Shown here: positions 8,159 through 18,083 of the stretch, in pieces | Layout of the letters: every line of letters starts with the position of its first letter | Numbering within the stretch: position 1 is the stretch's first letter | Assembly: GCA_045600205.1 (NCBI GenBank) | Contig: JAZRXM010000033.1 | Span: forward strand, 8,292 to 72,291 | From: Firm-04 sp045600205 | Lineage (GTDB): Bacteria > Bacillota > Clostridia > Oscillospirales > Ruminococcaceae | DNA length: 64,000 nucleotides | Reading direction: 5' to 3' | Made by a program: the position numbers and the translations under genes | Notes under the pieces: generated by a model | Databases searched by the model: none | The model's input: only the letters and a program-made list of their open reading frames with translations | Told to the model about the DNA's origin: nothing

Positions 8159-9397
8159 TTATCTTTGAACAATTGATCGGGCAAGTGAAAAATCAGAAGC
8201 AGCGTGTCTGCCTGCACAGGCGCCCGATGCCCATGCCCAATCCAGATTATATCCGCCGCAATCTCCGTCAATGTCAAGGAGTTCGCCGCAAAAGTAAAGA
8301 CCTGCGTGCTTTTTGGACATCAACGCTTGTGTGACGCACTGTCCTGAAATGCCGCCTGCGGTCACCTGAGCCTGCGCAAACGTTGCCGTCCCCGTCACAG
8401 GGAACCGCCAATCCGATAATATCCGCATCAGCTTGGATTTTGCTTCAGGGATATTCAAAATCTCACGGGCAGAGCCGCTTGTTTTGCCCAATGCCTGTTT
8501 CACAAGGACCTCCGCCACACGCTTTGGCAGCAGACCCGTCAGCAAATCAGCGCAGGAAACATCTCCGCGGGTTTGCAGCAGGGTATCCATCAGCTGCTCC
8601 TGCTGTCCGGAAAGCTCCTCGGGCAGCAGACAAAGCGAAATATTCATACGGTTGCCGTATACGGCGGCAAGGCGCGACAGATTAAACAGGCAGATTCCTG
8701 AAAGCGCGGTTTCGGTAAACTGCACCTCGCCGACTTCTGTTTTGCGCGCATTTCCGTCAATGAGAGCGGTTGCTGCGGCACGCACCCGAATTCCTTTCAG
8801 CGGTCTGAGCATTTGTGCATCGCTCGGAATCGGGCAGAGTGCGGGCATCGGCTGCAAAATGGTATATCCCATGCGTTTCAACAGCGGCAGCAGATTGCCG
8901 TCTGTACCACAGGCAGGGGCAGCACTGCCGCCCGTTGCCAGCACAACAGCATCCGCATGATATTTCGCATTTTTCGTTGTGATTTGCCATCTGCCATCCA
9001 TCTGCTGCAAGTCGGTGACCTGCTCCTCGGTACGGATGCTGACCGAAAGGCGGTCACATTCCATACGCAGCGCATCCAGCACGGAGGCAGCTGCATTGCT
9101 GCAAGGATACATTCTTCCCTCGCTGTCCGTGCGAGTGAAAAGCCCTAACTGATGAAAAAATTCCTCGGTATCAAACTGCTGCAAAATATGCTTCGCCTGC
9201 GGCAGCGTCCCGTGATAATGCGAATCATCCTGCCGACGATTGCCCAGATTACATCTGCCATTGCCTGTCAGGAGAATTTTCTTTCCCACGCGCGGCAGCC
9301 GCTCCAGTATGGTGACCTTGGCACCTGCGCGTGCGGCTGCAACAGCGGCTGCAAGTCCGGATGCACCGCCGCCAACAATCATAACCTGCTTGTTCAT
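8159..9397 (-). CDS. YhiN/HI0933-family flavoprotein
   Basis: 412 residues. The N-terminal FAD-binding Rossmann motif IVGGGASGLAAAVAAARAG is followed by ERLPRVGKKILLTGNGRCNLGN, which is diagnostic of the HI0933 (YhiN/BaiN) family. The C-terminal LYFCGELLDIDGDCGGYNLDWAWASG is the second FAD contact. Members are FAD-dependent oxidoreductases; some reduce bile acid or related substrates, but most have no known substrate and none can be named here. Its ATG overlaps the stop codon of the upstream membrane-protein gene by four bases. Confidence 0.93.
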   Translation of the reverse strand: MNKQVMIVGGGASGLAAAVAAARAGAKVTILERLPRVGKKILLTGNGRCNLGNRRQDDSHYHGTLPQAKHILQQFDTEEFFHQLGLFTRTDSEGRMYPCSNAAASVLDALRMECDRLSVSIRTEEQVTDLQQMDGRWQITTKNAKYHADAVVLATGGSAAPACGTDGNLLPLLKRMGYTILQPMPALCPIPSDAQMLRPLKGIRVRAAATALIDGNARKTEVGEVQFTETALSGICLFNLSRLAAVYGNRMNISLCLLPEELSGQQEQLMDTLLQTRGDVSCADLLTGLLPKRVAEVLVKQALGKTSGSAREILNIPEAKSKLMRILSDWRFPVTGTATFAQAQVTAGGISGQCVTQALMSKKHAGLYFCGELLDIDGDCGGYNLDWAWASGACAGRHAASDFSLARSIVQR

Positions 9398-10509
9398 TCG
9401 TTCATTTTACGGAAGCTGAATTTGCCGTTATCTGCGCCCAACATTCCGGGGATCGTCAAAGCTGCACCGATCAGAATGGAGCAAACGCCCCAGAGAATTT
9501 CCTTGATAAGCTCGCCGCGTGCTTTTTTACCGTCCTCACCCGAAACCAGTGACTTGAAATCGCTCAGGCATTCCTGTACGGTGGAATGCGTGCGAACTTC
9601 ATCATAGAATTCAACGCTTTCCTTGATTTCCGTATAAGTGACCTCACCGTCAAAATACGTATTAAATTCCTCCGGCGTCATTTCATTCAGCATCTGACGG
9701 ACCTCCTCATATTCGGAGGCAAGCGGTGCCATTTCCGTCATTTCGTCGGAATAAGCCTTGGCATAATCGTTTGCAATACAGAAAACAGGCGTAGCAACCG
9801 CCACAACAAGGCAGACCGCCATCGAAAACAACGCACCGCCCAATGACAGTTTCCCGCTGAATTTTTTGATGCACAACAGCGACACCAGTACGCCGACATA
9901 GCCCGTGATATACGCGATATAGCCAAGCTGATACAGTCCGTAGGTCATGGCAAACAATACGAGCGCACCGATCAGTGTGCCGAGCAGAATGCCCAGAGGA
10001 TTTGCTTTTTTGGAGGACATCACAGCCTCATTGGCGGATGCGGTCAGCTGCAATTTTTCAGAGCACTCAGGGCAAAGACAGATGCCTGCACCGTTAAAAG
10101 AATACATTTCATAGCCGTACTCCGCACCGCAGGAGCCACAGCACGGAATCAGACGATGCTGTGCTGCACTCTCCGCAAGCTGCGCAAACAAAAATACGGC
10201 ATCTGAGGTCTGGTCACCTTTTGAAAAAGCGATTCTTGCCTGCAAGTGTTTTCCTGTAAAGCTGATTTGCGAAATGCCTGTGTGCTCCATTTGCCACTGC
10301 CCGTACCACTGTGCAAGATCAATGTCGTAATTTTCGACCGGCTTGGCATACAGATCAAATACCAGATAATTCTTTTGATAATCATGTTTGACGCAGACAG
10401 GATACCCTGCGTATGTGCCCTGATGCAGCCCTTCTATGCTGTCAAAGGTCAGCCCGGTCTGTTCTGCAAATTTTTTGTCGTTAAATACGTTTGATATTTT
10501 CATTCCCAC
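9394..10509 (-). CDS. Membrane protein with zinc-ribbon-like insert
   Basis: 371 residues from a GTG start seven bases after AGAGGA; an ATG two codons later is the alternative. Residues 1-130 are soluble. CCGSCGAEYG and CPECSEK form a likely four-cysteine metal site near residues 123-156. Three or four hydrophobic segments follow (about 173-262), then an acidic outside or cytoplasmic loop rich in Glu and a last membrane helix near 340-358. I do not recognise the family. It is the first gene of a unit with the flavoprotein, by a four-base overlap. Confidence 0.85.
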   Translation of the reverse strand: MGMKISNVFNDKKFAEQTGLTFDSIEGLHQGTYAGYPVCVKHDYQKNYLVFDLYAKPVENYDIDLAQWYGQWQMEHTGISQISFTGKHLQARIAFSKGDQTSDAVFLFAQLAESAAQHRLIPCCGSCGAEYGYEMYSFNGAGICLCPECSEKLQLTASANEAVMSSKKANPLGILLGTLIGALVLFAMTYGLYQLGYIAYITGYVGVLVSLLCIKKFSGKLSLGGALFSMAVCLVVAVATPVFCIANDYAKAYSDEMTEMAPLASEYEEVRQMLNEMTPEEFNTYFDGEVTYTEIKESVEFYDEVRTHSTVQECLSDFKSLVSGEDGKKARGELIKEILWGVCSILIGAALTIPGMLGADNGKFSFRKMNE

Positions 10510-10547
10510 TATGAATTCCTCTCTATTTTGTAGAATTGGGTGATTTC

Positions 10548-10576
10548 ATTATACACGATTTCTGGCAAAAAAGCAA
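10548..10576 (-). promoter_or_regulatory. Sigma-A promoter for the 10509-8159 unit
   Basis: On the minus strand TTGCTT (10576-10571) and TATAAT (10553-10548) are 17 bases apart, with TG before the -10 box. Confidence 0.75.
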
Positions 10577-10596
10577 GCATCTTTTTTCAATATTTG

Positions 10597-10630
10597 ACAA
10601 AAATCCCTCTGCCGCAAAAGACAGAGGGAT
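10597..10630 (-). terminator. Terminator of the carbohydrate ABC operon
   Basis: On the minus strand ATCCCTCTG and CAGAGGGAT pair across a ten-base loop and are followed by TTTTTG, nine bases after the last stop codon of the operon. Confidence 0.9.
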
Positions 10631-10638
10631 CGGATTAT

Positions 10639-11721
10639 TTAGCCGACAATACCCGAGCGTTCAATGCCCTCCGTGAACTGCTTTTGCAGGAAGGCGTAAA
10701 GAATCAGCATCGGGGTGATGGAAATGAGGCAGCCCGCCTCCAACCAGACAATTTTCTCACGGACACTGACATTGGCGTTGGCATTGTGGAACACCGCAAG
10801 ATTGATGGTATTGCTAAGATTTTGCAGTACCAGAGCAATGGTTTTGGTGTTCTGGAAAAAGGCGGATGCCACGTAGTAATCATTCCAGTACCACACAATG
10901 GAAAACAGGAAAACCGTCAGGAACGAGGAACCTGCATTCGGTACCATGACCTTGAAAAAGGTCGCAAGCGGACCGCAGCCATCCAGATAAGCAGCATCTT
11001 CCAATTCCTTGGGGAGCCCGCGGAAAAACTGACGAAAAATGAAAATCATCAGTCCCGCACGAATGCCATTGGCGGTCATTGCAGGCAGATACATGACAGC
11101 GTAGGTGTCAATCAGATTGACACTGCCGAACAGAAAATTACGGAATGTCATGTAAAGCGGAATGGAAATGACCTGTTTCGGTACCAGAATCATCAGAATG
11201 ACAATGCCGAACATCAGGCTTTTTCCCTTAAATCGAAACCGCGCAAAACCGTAGCCCGTAATGGCACAGGTGACCACCTGACACAGCGAACAGCCAATAT
11301 TGATGATCAGCGTGTTGACCAGCGGATTGGCATGGTTGGCTGGCGGACGAAGAATCTCCATGGCATCAATGGTCTGCTGCATGACTTTGAGAGTCCAATG
11401 CCGCGGAATCCAGATGATCGTAGGGTCGTTCATGTCGGCACTGCTGCGGAAACCGTAGCTGACCATGAACAGCAGCGGAGTGAGAATCACGAAGCCCAAT
11501 CCAAACAGAATCAGAAAGCGGAAAATCGGCCAGCATTTCTCAATCATCCGCTTGCGCCGCAGATATCGTAATTCCGCCTGATTCATGTGCTGCATCCGGA
11601 TCTTCATGGCATCCTTGGCAGTCATGCCGCTGCCGATCTCATGTTCCTCGCGGACATCAGGGATGGCACAGGCGGGTACTGCCTGCTCCTCCACAGGGGT
11701 AATGTTATCAGTTTGTTCCAA
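10639..11721 (-). CDS. Carbohydrate ABC transporter permease, MalG type (second pair)
   Basis: 360 residues from a TTG start seven bases after GGGGGTG. A long, charged cytoplasmic N-terminus of about 68 residues precedes six membrane helices. The EAA loop that docks the ATPase reads ELEDAAYLDGCGPLATFFKVMVP. This is the inner-membrane subunit typical of binding-protein-dependent sugar importers (CUT1 family). It is the last gene of the operon and pairs with the MalF-type gene directly upstream. The substrate is unknown; no ATPase gene is nearby. Confidence 0.93.
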   Translation of the reverse strand: MEQTDNITPVEEQAVPACAIPDVREEHEIGSGMTAKDAMKIRMQHMNQAELRYLRRKRMIEKCWPIFRFLILFGLGFVILTPLLFMVSYGFRSSADMNDPTIIWIPRHWTLKVMQQTIDAMEILRPPANHANPLVNTLIINIGCSLCQVVTCAITGYGFARFRFKGKSLMFGIVILMILVPKQVISIPLYMTFRNFLFGSVNLIDTYAVMYLPAMTANGIRAGLMIFIFRQFFRGLPKELEDAAYLDGCGPLATFFKVMVPNAGSSFLTVFLFSIVWYWNDYYVASAFFQNTKTIALVLQNLSNTINLAVFHNANANVSVREKIVWLEAGCLISITPMLILYAFLQKQFTEGIERSGIVG

Positions 11722-11734
11722 TCAGCACACCCCC

Positions 11735-12655
11735 TTAATCTACTTCGTAGAAGACGAAGCGGTTCATCAGGACGGTGACCAGACCAACCAGCAGCATCAC
11801 AATACCGAAATAGCTCCACACCATCGCAGATGCGTGCGCGTAATCCCATTCCAGTTGAAGATCCAGTACCCGCGCCATGACTGCGTTGTCGGTCGCTGTG
11901 AAGGAATCAATCACCGTGTAGATGAAATTCGCAAGCACCATCGGGCTGACATATGGCAGCGTAATTTTCCAGAAATACTCCCATGCAGTCGCGCCCTCCA
12001 TGGAGGCAGCCTCCTTTGCAGATGTCGGGATATTCTGCAAGGCAGCCAGAAAAATCAGAATCTGGATGCCGCTGCTCCATACCAGACCGAAAATGTTGGT
12101 GATGACCGTATTGATGACATCCGAAAGCCACGACGAAATATTCATAACACCGAGATATTCGAGCAGTTCATCAACGATATTGGTTTCAAACAGTGTCGAA
12201 AACTGTGCGCCGCTATCGGCACCCGTCGTGGCAATGTTGCCGCTGATAATGTTGTAAACAGGACCTGTTGCGATAATCACGGGCAGAAAGAAAATCGCGC
12301 GTGCAAAGCCTCTGCCCTTGAATTTCTGATTGAGAATGACTGCGATAAACAGCGAGAAAATCAAAATCAGCGGTGTTTTGATGGCGGTGTCTTTCAAAAC
12401 GGTGAGCAGATCCTGCTTGAATTTCGGGTCCTGCGCAAAGGCGAAGCGGAAATTTTGCAGAAAACCCGCATCTTTCACACTGAGCCACGCATGGACCATA
12501 CCGCCCTGTGCAGGTTTGAGCTTATCGTTATCCATGAAGCAATAGCAGAAGGACTGCACCAGCGGAATCAGAAACCACAGCACCGTACCAATCAGCCAAA
12601 TGGAGATAAAACCGTATCCGTAGAGAGATTTTCTTCGCTGATATGATATTTTCAT
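11735..12655 (-). CDS. Carbohydrate ABC transporter permease, MalF/UgpA type (second pair)
   Basis: 306 residues with six predicted membrane helices. The EAA loop KEAASMEGATAWEYFWKITLP is intact. Its ATG overlaps the stop codon of the DUF5696 gene by four bases, so translation is probably coupled. Together with the 10639-11721 product it makes a complete second CUT1 permease pair within one operon. Confidence 0.93.
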   Translation of the reverse strand: MKISYQRRKSLYGYGFISIWLIGTVLWFLIPLVQSFCYCFMDNDKLKPAQGGMVHAWLSVKDAGFLQNFRFAFAQDPKFKQDLLTVLKDTAIKTPLILIFSLFIAVILNQKFKGRGFARAIFFLPVIIATGPVYNIISGNIATTGADSGAQFSTLFETNIVDELLEYLGVMNISSWLSDVINTVITNIFGLVWSSGIQILIFLAALQNIPTSAKEAASMEGATAWEYFWKITLPYVSPMVLANFIYTVIDSFTATDNAVMARVLDLQLEWDYAHASAMVWSYFGIVMLLVGLVTVLMNRFVFYEVD

Positions 12656-15006
12656 TCGGATGCCGCATCTCCTTCCTCTATATAGTCTTTCAGACTGCGC
12701 GTGACACCGTTCAGTGCGACGCAGGCATTTTGCAGGTCAACGATGGTTTCCGTGCCGTTTTCGTAAGTGGTGGTGATGATGTCGCCATCCCGCCGGTACG
12801 TAATAATCGGGCTGTCGCTTGCAGCCTCCGTAATATCTTTCAGGAAACGGTAGTACTGCGCCGCGGGTTTGGTCCAGTAATCCGCCAGACCATAGTAAAA
12901 TACGTCAAAATCAGTGTCACGGAATTCACTCGGCTCAGTATGCAGCAAATCAAAACTGAGATTGCTGCCGGTTGCCGCTGCCAGAAGTACCAGTTCCTCT
13001 GCATCTGCACTGCCGTTGACCGCTTTGGTCGCGTAAGGCTTAATGCCGTGCATCACGAGCTGATAAAGCGGGATTTCCTCGTCAAAAATCGTGAAGCCAC
13101 TGGAAGAAAGCGGCAAATCGGTCATCAGGTCGGTATAGGGCAGGACATAGGCGTTAGGGTCCTGTGAAAGCACACTGCCCAGTTCCGATTGCAGCATTTT
13201 CACGCTGTCCGCCACGTATTTCTTAGCGGTTTCCCGCGATGCCGCGGATTTTTTACTGTAATCACCATAGAGCATGGAAGATAATTCCCCGATGCTGACA
13301 GACGAAATCCCGGCAGATTTGTAATTTTTCGCAAGCTTTTCATAGAGTGTCGGGAATGCGGTCGGCGTCAGCAAGGAAAGGGTGTCCTTTTTGCCGTAGG
13401 GAACGCCAAATGCCTGCTCGTAGTCCACAATCCGCGCAAATGCGCCCGAAACACGCACAGCGGTATCGGTCAGTGCAAAATAGCCGCCGCCTGAGGCATA
13501 TGCGGTGTTGTTGACCACAGGATACCATGCAATGTGTTCGGCGTCCAGATAAGCGGTCAGCTTGCGGAAATCAGACTTGCCCCCCAGAACACCCGCAGGT
13601 TTCGCTTTGTAATCCACCTTACCGCTGATGCCTGCGTTTGTCCAGTTGTGCAGCGTTGCCACGAGGTTTTCTGCACCCGCATTTTTCAGGTTTTGCAGGA
13701 TCTCCTGCGCTTCCTCAAAGCTAGTCATACCGGTCTTCATGAAAATCGGGAAACCAAGGATGTTTTTCTGCTTTTCACAGCCGCAGTAGAGATTTGCAAT
13801 CAGCTGCGAAGAATTTGCGCCAACAGTTTTCTGTACCCCGCATTCCTCCGTCAGATATTGACGGTAGCGGGCTGCCAGATCCACGTAGTCCAGCAATTTG
13901 CTGCCGTCTGCGTTGCATTCGTCCTCTGCGCACAGCGGATAGTATCGCACGCTGATGTTCAGCGGCTGCATATTTTTCTCATAGACCGCAAACGGATTCT
14001 GCGTATCACTGCCAAGATAGAATGCGTCCTCACTGCGCAGAATGAACTGGAAGTAGCAGCGATTGTATTCGGTGTTGGATTGTCCCTTGCCGCTCACATC
14101 CGCGCAGAGTTTGCAGTTTCCGTCGCCGCTTTCCGCGACTGCCAGCATCGCGTTTTCGCCCTTGCAGATGCCGTACATCGGGAGTGAAACGCCCTCCACG
14201 GTCGCGCCCTTGACCTTCGGTACTGCGGTCGTATCCGCGCCGTAGATCAGTTGGCTGTATGTTTTGGCGGTGTACTTTTTGTTGTTGAAATGAATGACCG
14301 CGCCTGCGCCATCCGGAATGACAAAACTGCCTGTTTCGGTGGAATCCGCTGCACCAAAGGCATTCAGCACCTCAAGGGACTGCGTAATGATGTATTTCGC
14401 GTCATCATCCTCGGGAATGCCATACTTTTCGGTGATTTCGGAACTGTCGATCTGCACGTTGAGATAATCCTCGCAGAGCGTATACGTGACGGGAATTTTG
14501 ATCCCCGCCTTGTTGAAATGATAAGTGACTGTGACGCCGTCCTTGGTATCTTTCATCACGATTTTGCACTTGGAGAAATCTCCGGAACGGTAATTGGTTG
14601 TGGAACGTGCATTCGGTTCTGCCGCAATCAGTACCAGTGCGGATTGCAGTTCCTTACAGAGAACAGGCGTTGCGATTTGGTCGCCGCCCGCATTGATCGG
14701 CGAGGACCACCAGATATAGCCGTTTTTCTTGTTTTCCAGTGCAAAAACGTCCTCGGAATGCTCATCATCGGCAAGGGCATCCGTATTCCATACCCAGAGT
14801 GCAAGATTTTCGTTTTCTGCGGCAATGCGCATCTTTCGGAACACATCGGACTCCGTGCGCGGTTTCCATGCTTCCCCAGTGGTATCCGCATCGGAAACTG
14901 ACGATTCTTCTGTGTTTTCCTCTGCAAAGGTTTTGCCGCCGTATGCCGCAGACTGCAACAGCAGCAAAAAAGCGGTCAGACAGGCTGCAAGTTGTTTTTT
15001 CTTCAT
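12652..15006 (-). CDS. DUF5696-type secreted protein
   Basis: 784 residues from ATG 15006, five bases after GAGGTGG; a GTG six codons upstream lacks a site. A cleavable signal peptide (KKKQLAACLTAFLLLLQSAAYG) opens the protein. The mature part is long and without membrane helices, alternating beta-rich sequence (res. 80-380) and a region from about 400 on with alternating helices and strands (DLAARYRQYL..., NLVATLHNWTNAG), which would fit a TIM-barrel-like domain. It resembles DUF5696 proteins, found next to sugar ABC genes in Firmicutes. A glycosidase-like or glycan-binding role is plausible; no catalytic residues can be assigned. Confidence 0.82.
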   Translation of the reverse strand: MKKKQLAACLTAFLLLLQSAAYGGKTFAEENTEESSVSDADTTGEAWKPRTESDVFRKMRIAAENENLALWVWNTDALADDEHSEDVFALENKKNGYIWWSSPINAGGDQIATPVLCKELQSALVLIAAEPNARSTTNYRSGDFSKCKIVMKDTKDGVTVTYHFNKAGIKIPVTYTLCEDYLNVQIDSSEITEKYGIPEDDDAKYIITQSLEVLNAFGAADSTETGSFVIPDGAGAVIHFNNKKYTAKTYSQLIYGADTTAVPKVKGATVEGVSLPMYGICKGENAMLAVAESGDGNCKLCADVSGKGQSNTEYNRCYFQFILRSEDAFYLGSDTQNPFAVYEKNMQPLNISVRYYPLCAEDECNADGSKLLDYVDLAARYRQYLTEECGVQKTVGANSSQLIANLYCGCEKQKNILGFPIFMKTGMTSFEEAQEILQNLKNAGAENLVATLHNWTNAGISGKVDYKAKPAGVLGGKSDFRKLTAYLDAEHIAWYPVVNNTAYASGGGYFALTDTAVRVSGAFARIVDYEQAFGVPYGKKDTLSLLTPTAFPTLYEKLAKNYKSAGISSVSIGELSSMLYGDYSKKSAASRETAKKYVADSVKMLQSELGSVLSQDPNAYVLPYTDLMTDLPLSSSGFTIFDEEIPLYQLVMHGIKPYATKAVNGSADAEELVLLAAATGSNLSFDLLHTEPSEFRDTDFDVFYYGLADYWTKPAAQYYRFLKDITEAASDSPIITYRRDGDIITTTYENGTETIVDLQNACVALNGVTRSLKDYIEEGDAASE

Positions 15007-15016
15007 ATCCGCCACC

Positions 15017-15646
15017 TCACACACGAATCCGATACAGAATTTCTGTAAAGACGGAATAGAAAAAGACGTAAACTTTCTGGAACAGACTCAAAAACAGCAC
15101 CGCAAGGAACAAAATCACAAGCATGGCGCAAAGCGTCAGGAGAATGGCGATGACCGTTTTTGTGAAGCTGTACTGATGCACGGCTTTGACCGCGTTAAAC
15201 AGCAGAAGCCCCGTCCAGAGCAGCCCCGTGTAGTAAACAAGATGGAAAAAGACTGCTTCATCCTGCACCAGAATATGCGAAAGGATGACGTTGACAAATG
15301 TAGATAAAATATACGGAATCAGCGCGTAGGAGCTGTAAATTGCAATATTCCGGAGCGTACCCTCACCATCCAGCAGCGTACAGACCGCCCAGTTTCCGAC
15401 GCACCATGCCGCAAAATAGACCACACTGCGCATCAGATACGGCACCACAGAAAACAACGAATCGGGCAGCGGACGCAGTTGAAATCCTACCCAGCGATCC
15501 CATGCGATCAGTGCCACAAACAGCGCAAATACGATGATAGCAGTATATTTCAGTGTACCGCCTTTTTTCCAGCGGAGGTCCTCAAAGCCCTCAAACGGAT
15601 GCCGCAAAACGTGTTTGACCCACTGCGGCTGTGTCAGATCCAGCAA
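15017..15646 (-). CDS. YIP1-family membrane protein
   Basis: 209 residues from a TTG start nine bases after GGAGG. Five hydrophobic segments and the YIP1 signature positions (HPFEGFEDLRW at the N-terminus, YALIPYILSTF in the middle) are visible. Bacterial YIP1 proteins are membrane proteins of unknown function that recur in operons with CUT1 sugar transporters and NHL/TPR proteins. Ten bases separate it from the DUF5696 start. Confidence 0.82.
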   Translation of the reverse strand: MLDLTQPQWVKHVLRHPFEGFEDLRWKKGGTLKYTAIIVFALFVALIAWDRWVGFQLRPLPDSLFSVVPYLMRSVVYFAAWCVGNWAVCTLLDGEGTLRNIAIYSSYALIPYILSTFVNVILSHILVQDEAVFFHLVYYTGLLWTGLLLFNAVKAVHQYSFTKTVIAILLTLCAMLVILFLAVLFLSLFQKVYVFFYSVFTEILYRIRV

Positions 15647-15661
15647 AACGGTACACCTCCT

Positions 15662-17158
15662 TTACGATGCAGAATCATGCTTTTTCTTATTACGGCGGAT
15701 ACGGAATGCCACCGAGGCTGCAATCAACACGACAATGCCGATCACAATTTCAGTCAGGTGCGATTTGAGCAGCTGAGAACGGTACTGCTCAAATGCACGG
15801 TTATAGCGTTTGGAAGAATCCGCCTTTTTGGCGTATTCCATAGACTCCTTGTATCTGCCCATATTATAGTAGGCACTGGAAATTCCAAGGTAGGCTCTGC
15901 GATAGTTGCCATCACGCCCAAGTACTTCCTGCCACGGCGCGAGGGCTTCTTCGTAGTAGCCGCCGTTATAGAGTGCAGTCGCCTCATGGACAATTTCGCC
16001 AAACGGGGTCTGCACAAATTCGGTCACGGTGTTTCGAACACCGTCCAGCACGTAAATTTCCTCACAGGATGCGCCTTTTGTTTCCACAGCAGCCACGCCG
16101 CTCAGTGCAAAAGCACCCACCTGCTCACCGATCGTGCCCATGATAAACAGCAGATTCGCCTCTTTGTCGTACTGGAACACTCTGCCCGTTGCGGCATCCA
16201 GACAGTTGATCGAACCGTCATCCCCGATATCCAGATCAATGATGCGAGTCTTGTAGCTGACGCCGCTATACCATGTGGAAAACTCATCGCCCCACACAAA
16301 ATCGGACATATACGAGAACAGATTGTGCCCCTCAGGGTTCACCTTTTTGACGATATCGGTTTCCGAAGAACCGGAAGATGTAGACGTAAAAATAAAGCCC
16401 TTTTCTGTGTCGATATCAAAATTATCAAAAGCAGTCGGCGTATTGCGGGTACGGTAGCGTTTTTCCTCCTCTGAGGCAATGGCATTCCAGAAGTGGTTTG
16501 CAATGACCGAGGCGGTTTTCTCCACGCTGTTTGCGCCATAGTAGCCGATAAAATTGCCGTCCGCGTCAAACATAGCGGCACCCTTGGTCGTGTTGCCAAG
16601 CACAATATAGATATTCCCGGCATTGTCGCAGAGGATTTTTTGCGGCAGGAAGGTAAGCTGTTGGTCGTAAACCGTGGAGGACGGCTTCTCGATGACCATT
16701 TGCACCTGCTGCTTGTCGTCTACCACCAAGGCACGGGCGTGATCGCTGTCCGCAATATACATCAACCCCGTATCGGGGGAAATGTAGCAGCCCTTGGGAT
16801 TTTGCAGCGTCGTCACGGAACCGTCAGACATCGTGAATCTGTCGTATACCGCAAGCACTTTCTCGAATGCGGGGTCAATTTTCAAAATACGGCTGTTGCC
16901 CGTATCCACAACATAGAAGTTGTCGTCTTTATCCTTGAAAAGGTCGGAGGGACTTGCAAATTCGGTCGTACCGAGCGTCAGTCCCGAAATGCTGCGCTTG
17001 GCGGAATAACCCGCCTGCGAGGGAACTGCTTCTCCGAGATAATTGTAGTTGTAGACCTCGTATGGCTCGTCCGCCGCCGCAGGAAGCGCGCCAAGGGATA
17101 CGGTCATCCACGCTGCAAAGCATACGGCAGCAAGCCGTTTTATCGTGAAACGCTGCAT
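15662..17158 (-). CDS. Secreted NHL-repeat/TPR protein with C-terminal anchor
   Basis: 498 residues from ATG 17158, seven bases after GGAGG. Signal peptide at 1-29 (cleavage near ALPAAA). Residues about 50-380 carry NHL-like beta-propeller blades (SPSDLFKDKDDNFYVVDTGNSRILKID, and NPKGCYISPDTGLMYIADSD). Residues 390-460 are TPR-like (EALAPWQEVLGRDGNYRRAYLGI). A final helix (about 470-488) followed by RRNKKK anchors the protein with the propeller outside. It probably acts as a glycan- or protein-binding scaffold for the transporter. NHL-TPR genes recur with YIP1 and CUT1 genes. Confidence 0.83.
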   Translation of the reverse strand: MQRFTIKRLAAVCFAAWMTVSLGALPAAADEPYEVYNYNYLGEAVPSQAGYSAKRSISGLTLGTTEFASPSDLFKDKDDNFYVVDTGNSRILKIDPAFEKVLAVYDRFTMSDGSVTTLQNPKGCYISPDTGLMYIADSDHARALVVDDKQQVQMVIEKPSSTVYDQQLTFLPQKILCDNAGNIYIVLGNTTKGAAMFDADGNFIGYYGANSVEKTASVIANHFWNAIASEEEKRYRTRNTPTAFDNFDIDTEKGFIFTSTSSGSSETDIVKKVNPEGHNLFSYMSDFVWGDEFSTWYSGVSYKTRIIDLDIGDDGSINCLDAATGRVFQYDKEANLLFIMGTIGEQVGAFALSGVAAVETKGASCEEIYVLDGVRNTVTEFVQTPFGEIVHEATALYNGGYYEEALAPWQEVLGRDGNYRRAYLGISSAYYNMGRYKESMEYAKKADSSKRYNRAFEQYRSQLLKSHLTEIVIGIVVLIAASVAFRIRRNKKKHDSAS

Positions 17159-17183
17159 CTGCAAGCCTCCTTTCCGTAACATT

Positions 17184-18083
17184 TCAGTCCTTGATTCCCG
17201 AATGTGCCATTGTTTCCATGACCTGACTCTGCGCCAGAACAAAAAACAGCACGGGCGGTAAAAACAAAATCACCGCCGCAGCCATGGTCACGCCCTGACG
17301 GGAAATACCCGCCGATGCCGCCTGTTGAATGACAGTCGGGAGCGTTTTGAGGGATTCATCGTAAACCAGACTGCCGCCCGTGATGTTCCATGCATTCTGA
17401 AACGCAAAAATCGCCATGGTCATCAGCGCGGGCTTCTGGTTCGGCATCACGATGCGCCAGCAAATGGTGAACAGGTTTGCGCCATCCACCTTGGCAGCTT
17501 CGATCATCGAATCGGGAACAGTTGCCATGCTCTGCCGCATCAGGTATAGCCCCATGGCGGAAGCGACCGACGGCAGAATCAGCGCAGCATAGTGGTTGAT
17601 CATGTGCAGGTCTTTCATCACGATATACTGCATCAGGTAAATGACATTGCTGTTATAGAGCAATGCCAGAACCACAATCGCATTGAGCAGTTTCCGGCCC
17701 GGGAAATCCACTTTTGCAAGACAGAATGCCGCCATGGAACCCAGTACACACTGCAAAACGGTCACAGAAACCGTGACGAAAATGCTGTTGAATACATAGC
17801 GGGAAAATGGTACCCACATCGCACTCAGCACGCGGTAGGTGTCCTTGAAATTGTCAAATGTCGGGTTGAGGGTGTACCATTTTGGCGGGAAAATAAACAT
17901 TTCGTTGACGGGCTTGATGCTGTTGACGATCATCAGCCAGATGGGCAGCACCATAAAAACACCCAGAATCGTCAGAAACAGGAAAATGGCAACCGTTCCG
18001 CCGACTTTTCTGCCTGCACGTCGATTGGAAGCCTTGAGTTTCTGCGGATCGACCTGTTTTTTCTTGGTTTTCATCGTCAGCAT
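17184..18083 (-). CDS. Carbohydrate ABC transporter permease, MalG type (first pair)
   Basis: 299 residues if the first ATG (18083) is used, which gives a seven-base overlap with the upstream gene; ATG 18074 has better spacing from the GGGGGG site. Six membrane helices and the EAA-type loop MIEAAKVDGANLFTICWRIVMP are present. It pairs with the adjacent MalF-type permease to form the first channel of the operon. Confidence 0.93.
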   Translation of the reverse strand: MLTMKTKKKQVDPQKLKASNRRAGRKVGGTVAIFLFLTILGVFMVLPIWLMIVNSIKPVNEMFIFPPKWYTLNPTFDNFKDTYRVLSAMWVPFSRYVFNSIFVTVSVTVLQCVLGSMAAFCLAKVDFPGRKLLNAIVVLALLYNSNVIYLMQYIVMKDLHMINHYAALILPSVASAMGLYLMRQSMATVPDSMIEAAKVDGANLFTICWRIVMPNQKPALMTMAIFAFQNAWNITGGSLVYDESLKTLPTVIQQAASAGISRQGVTMAAAVILFLPPVLFFVLAQSQVMETMAHSGIKD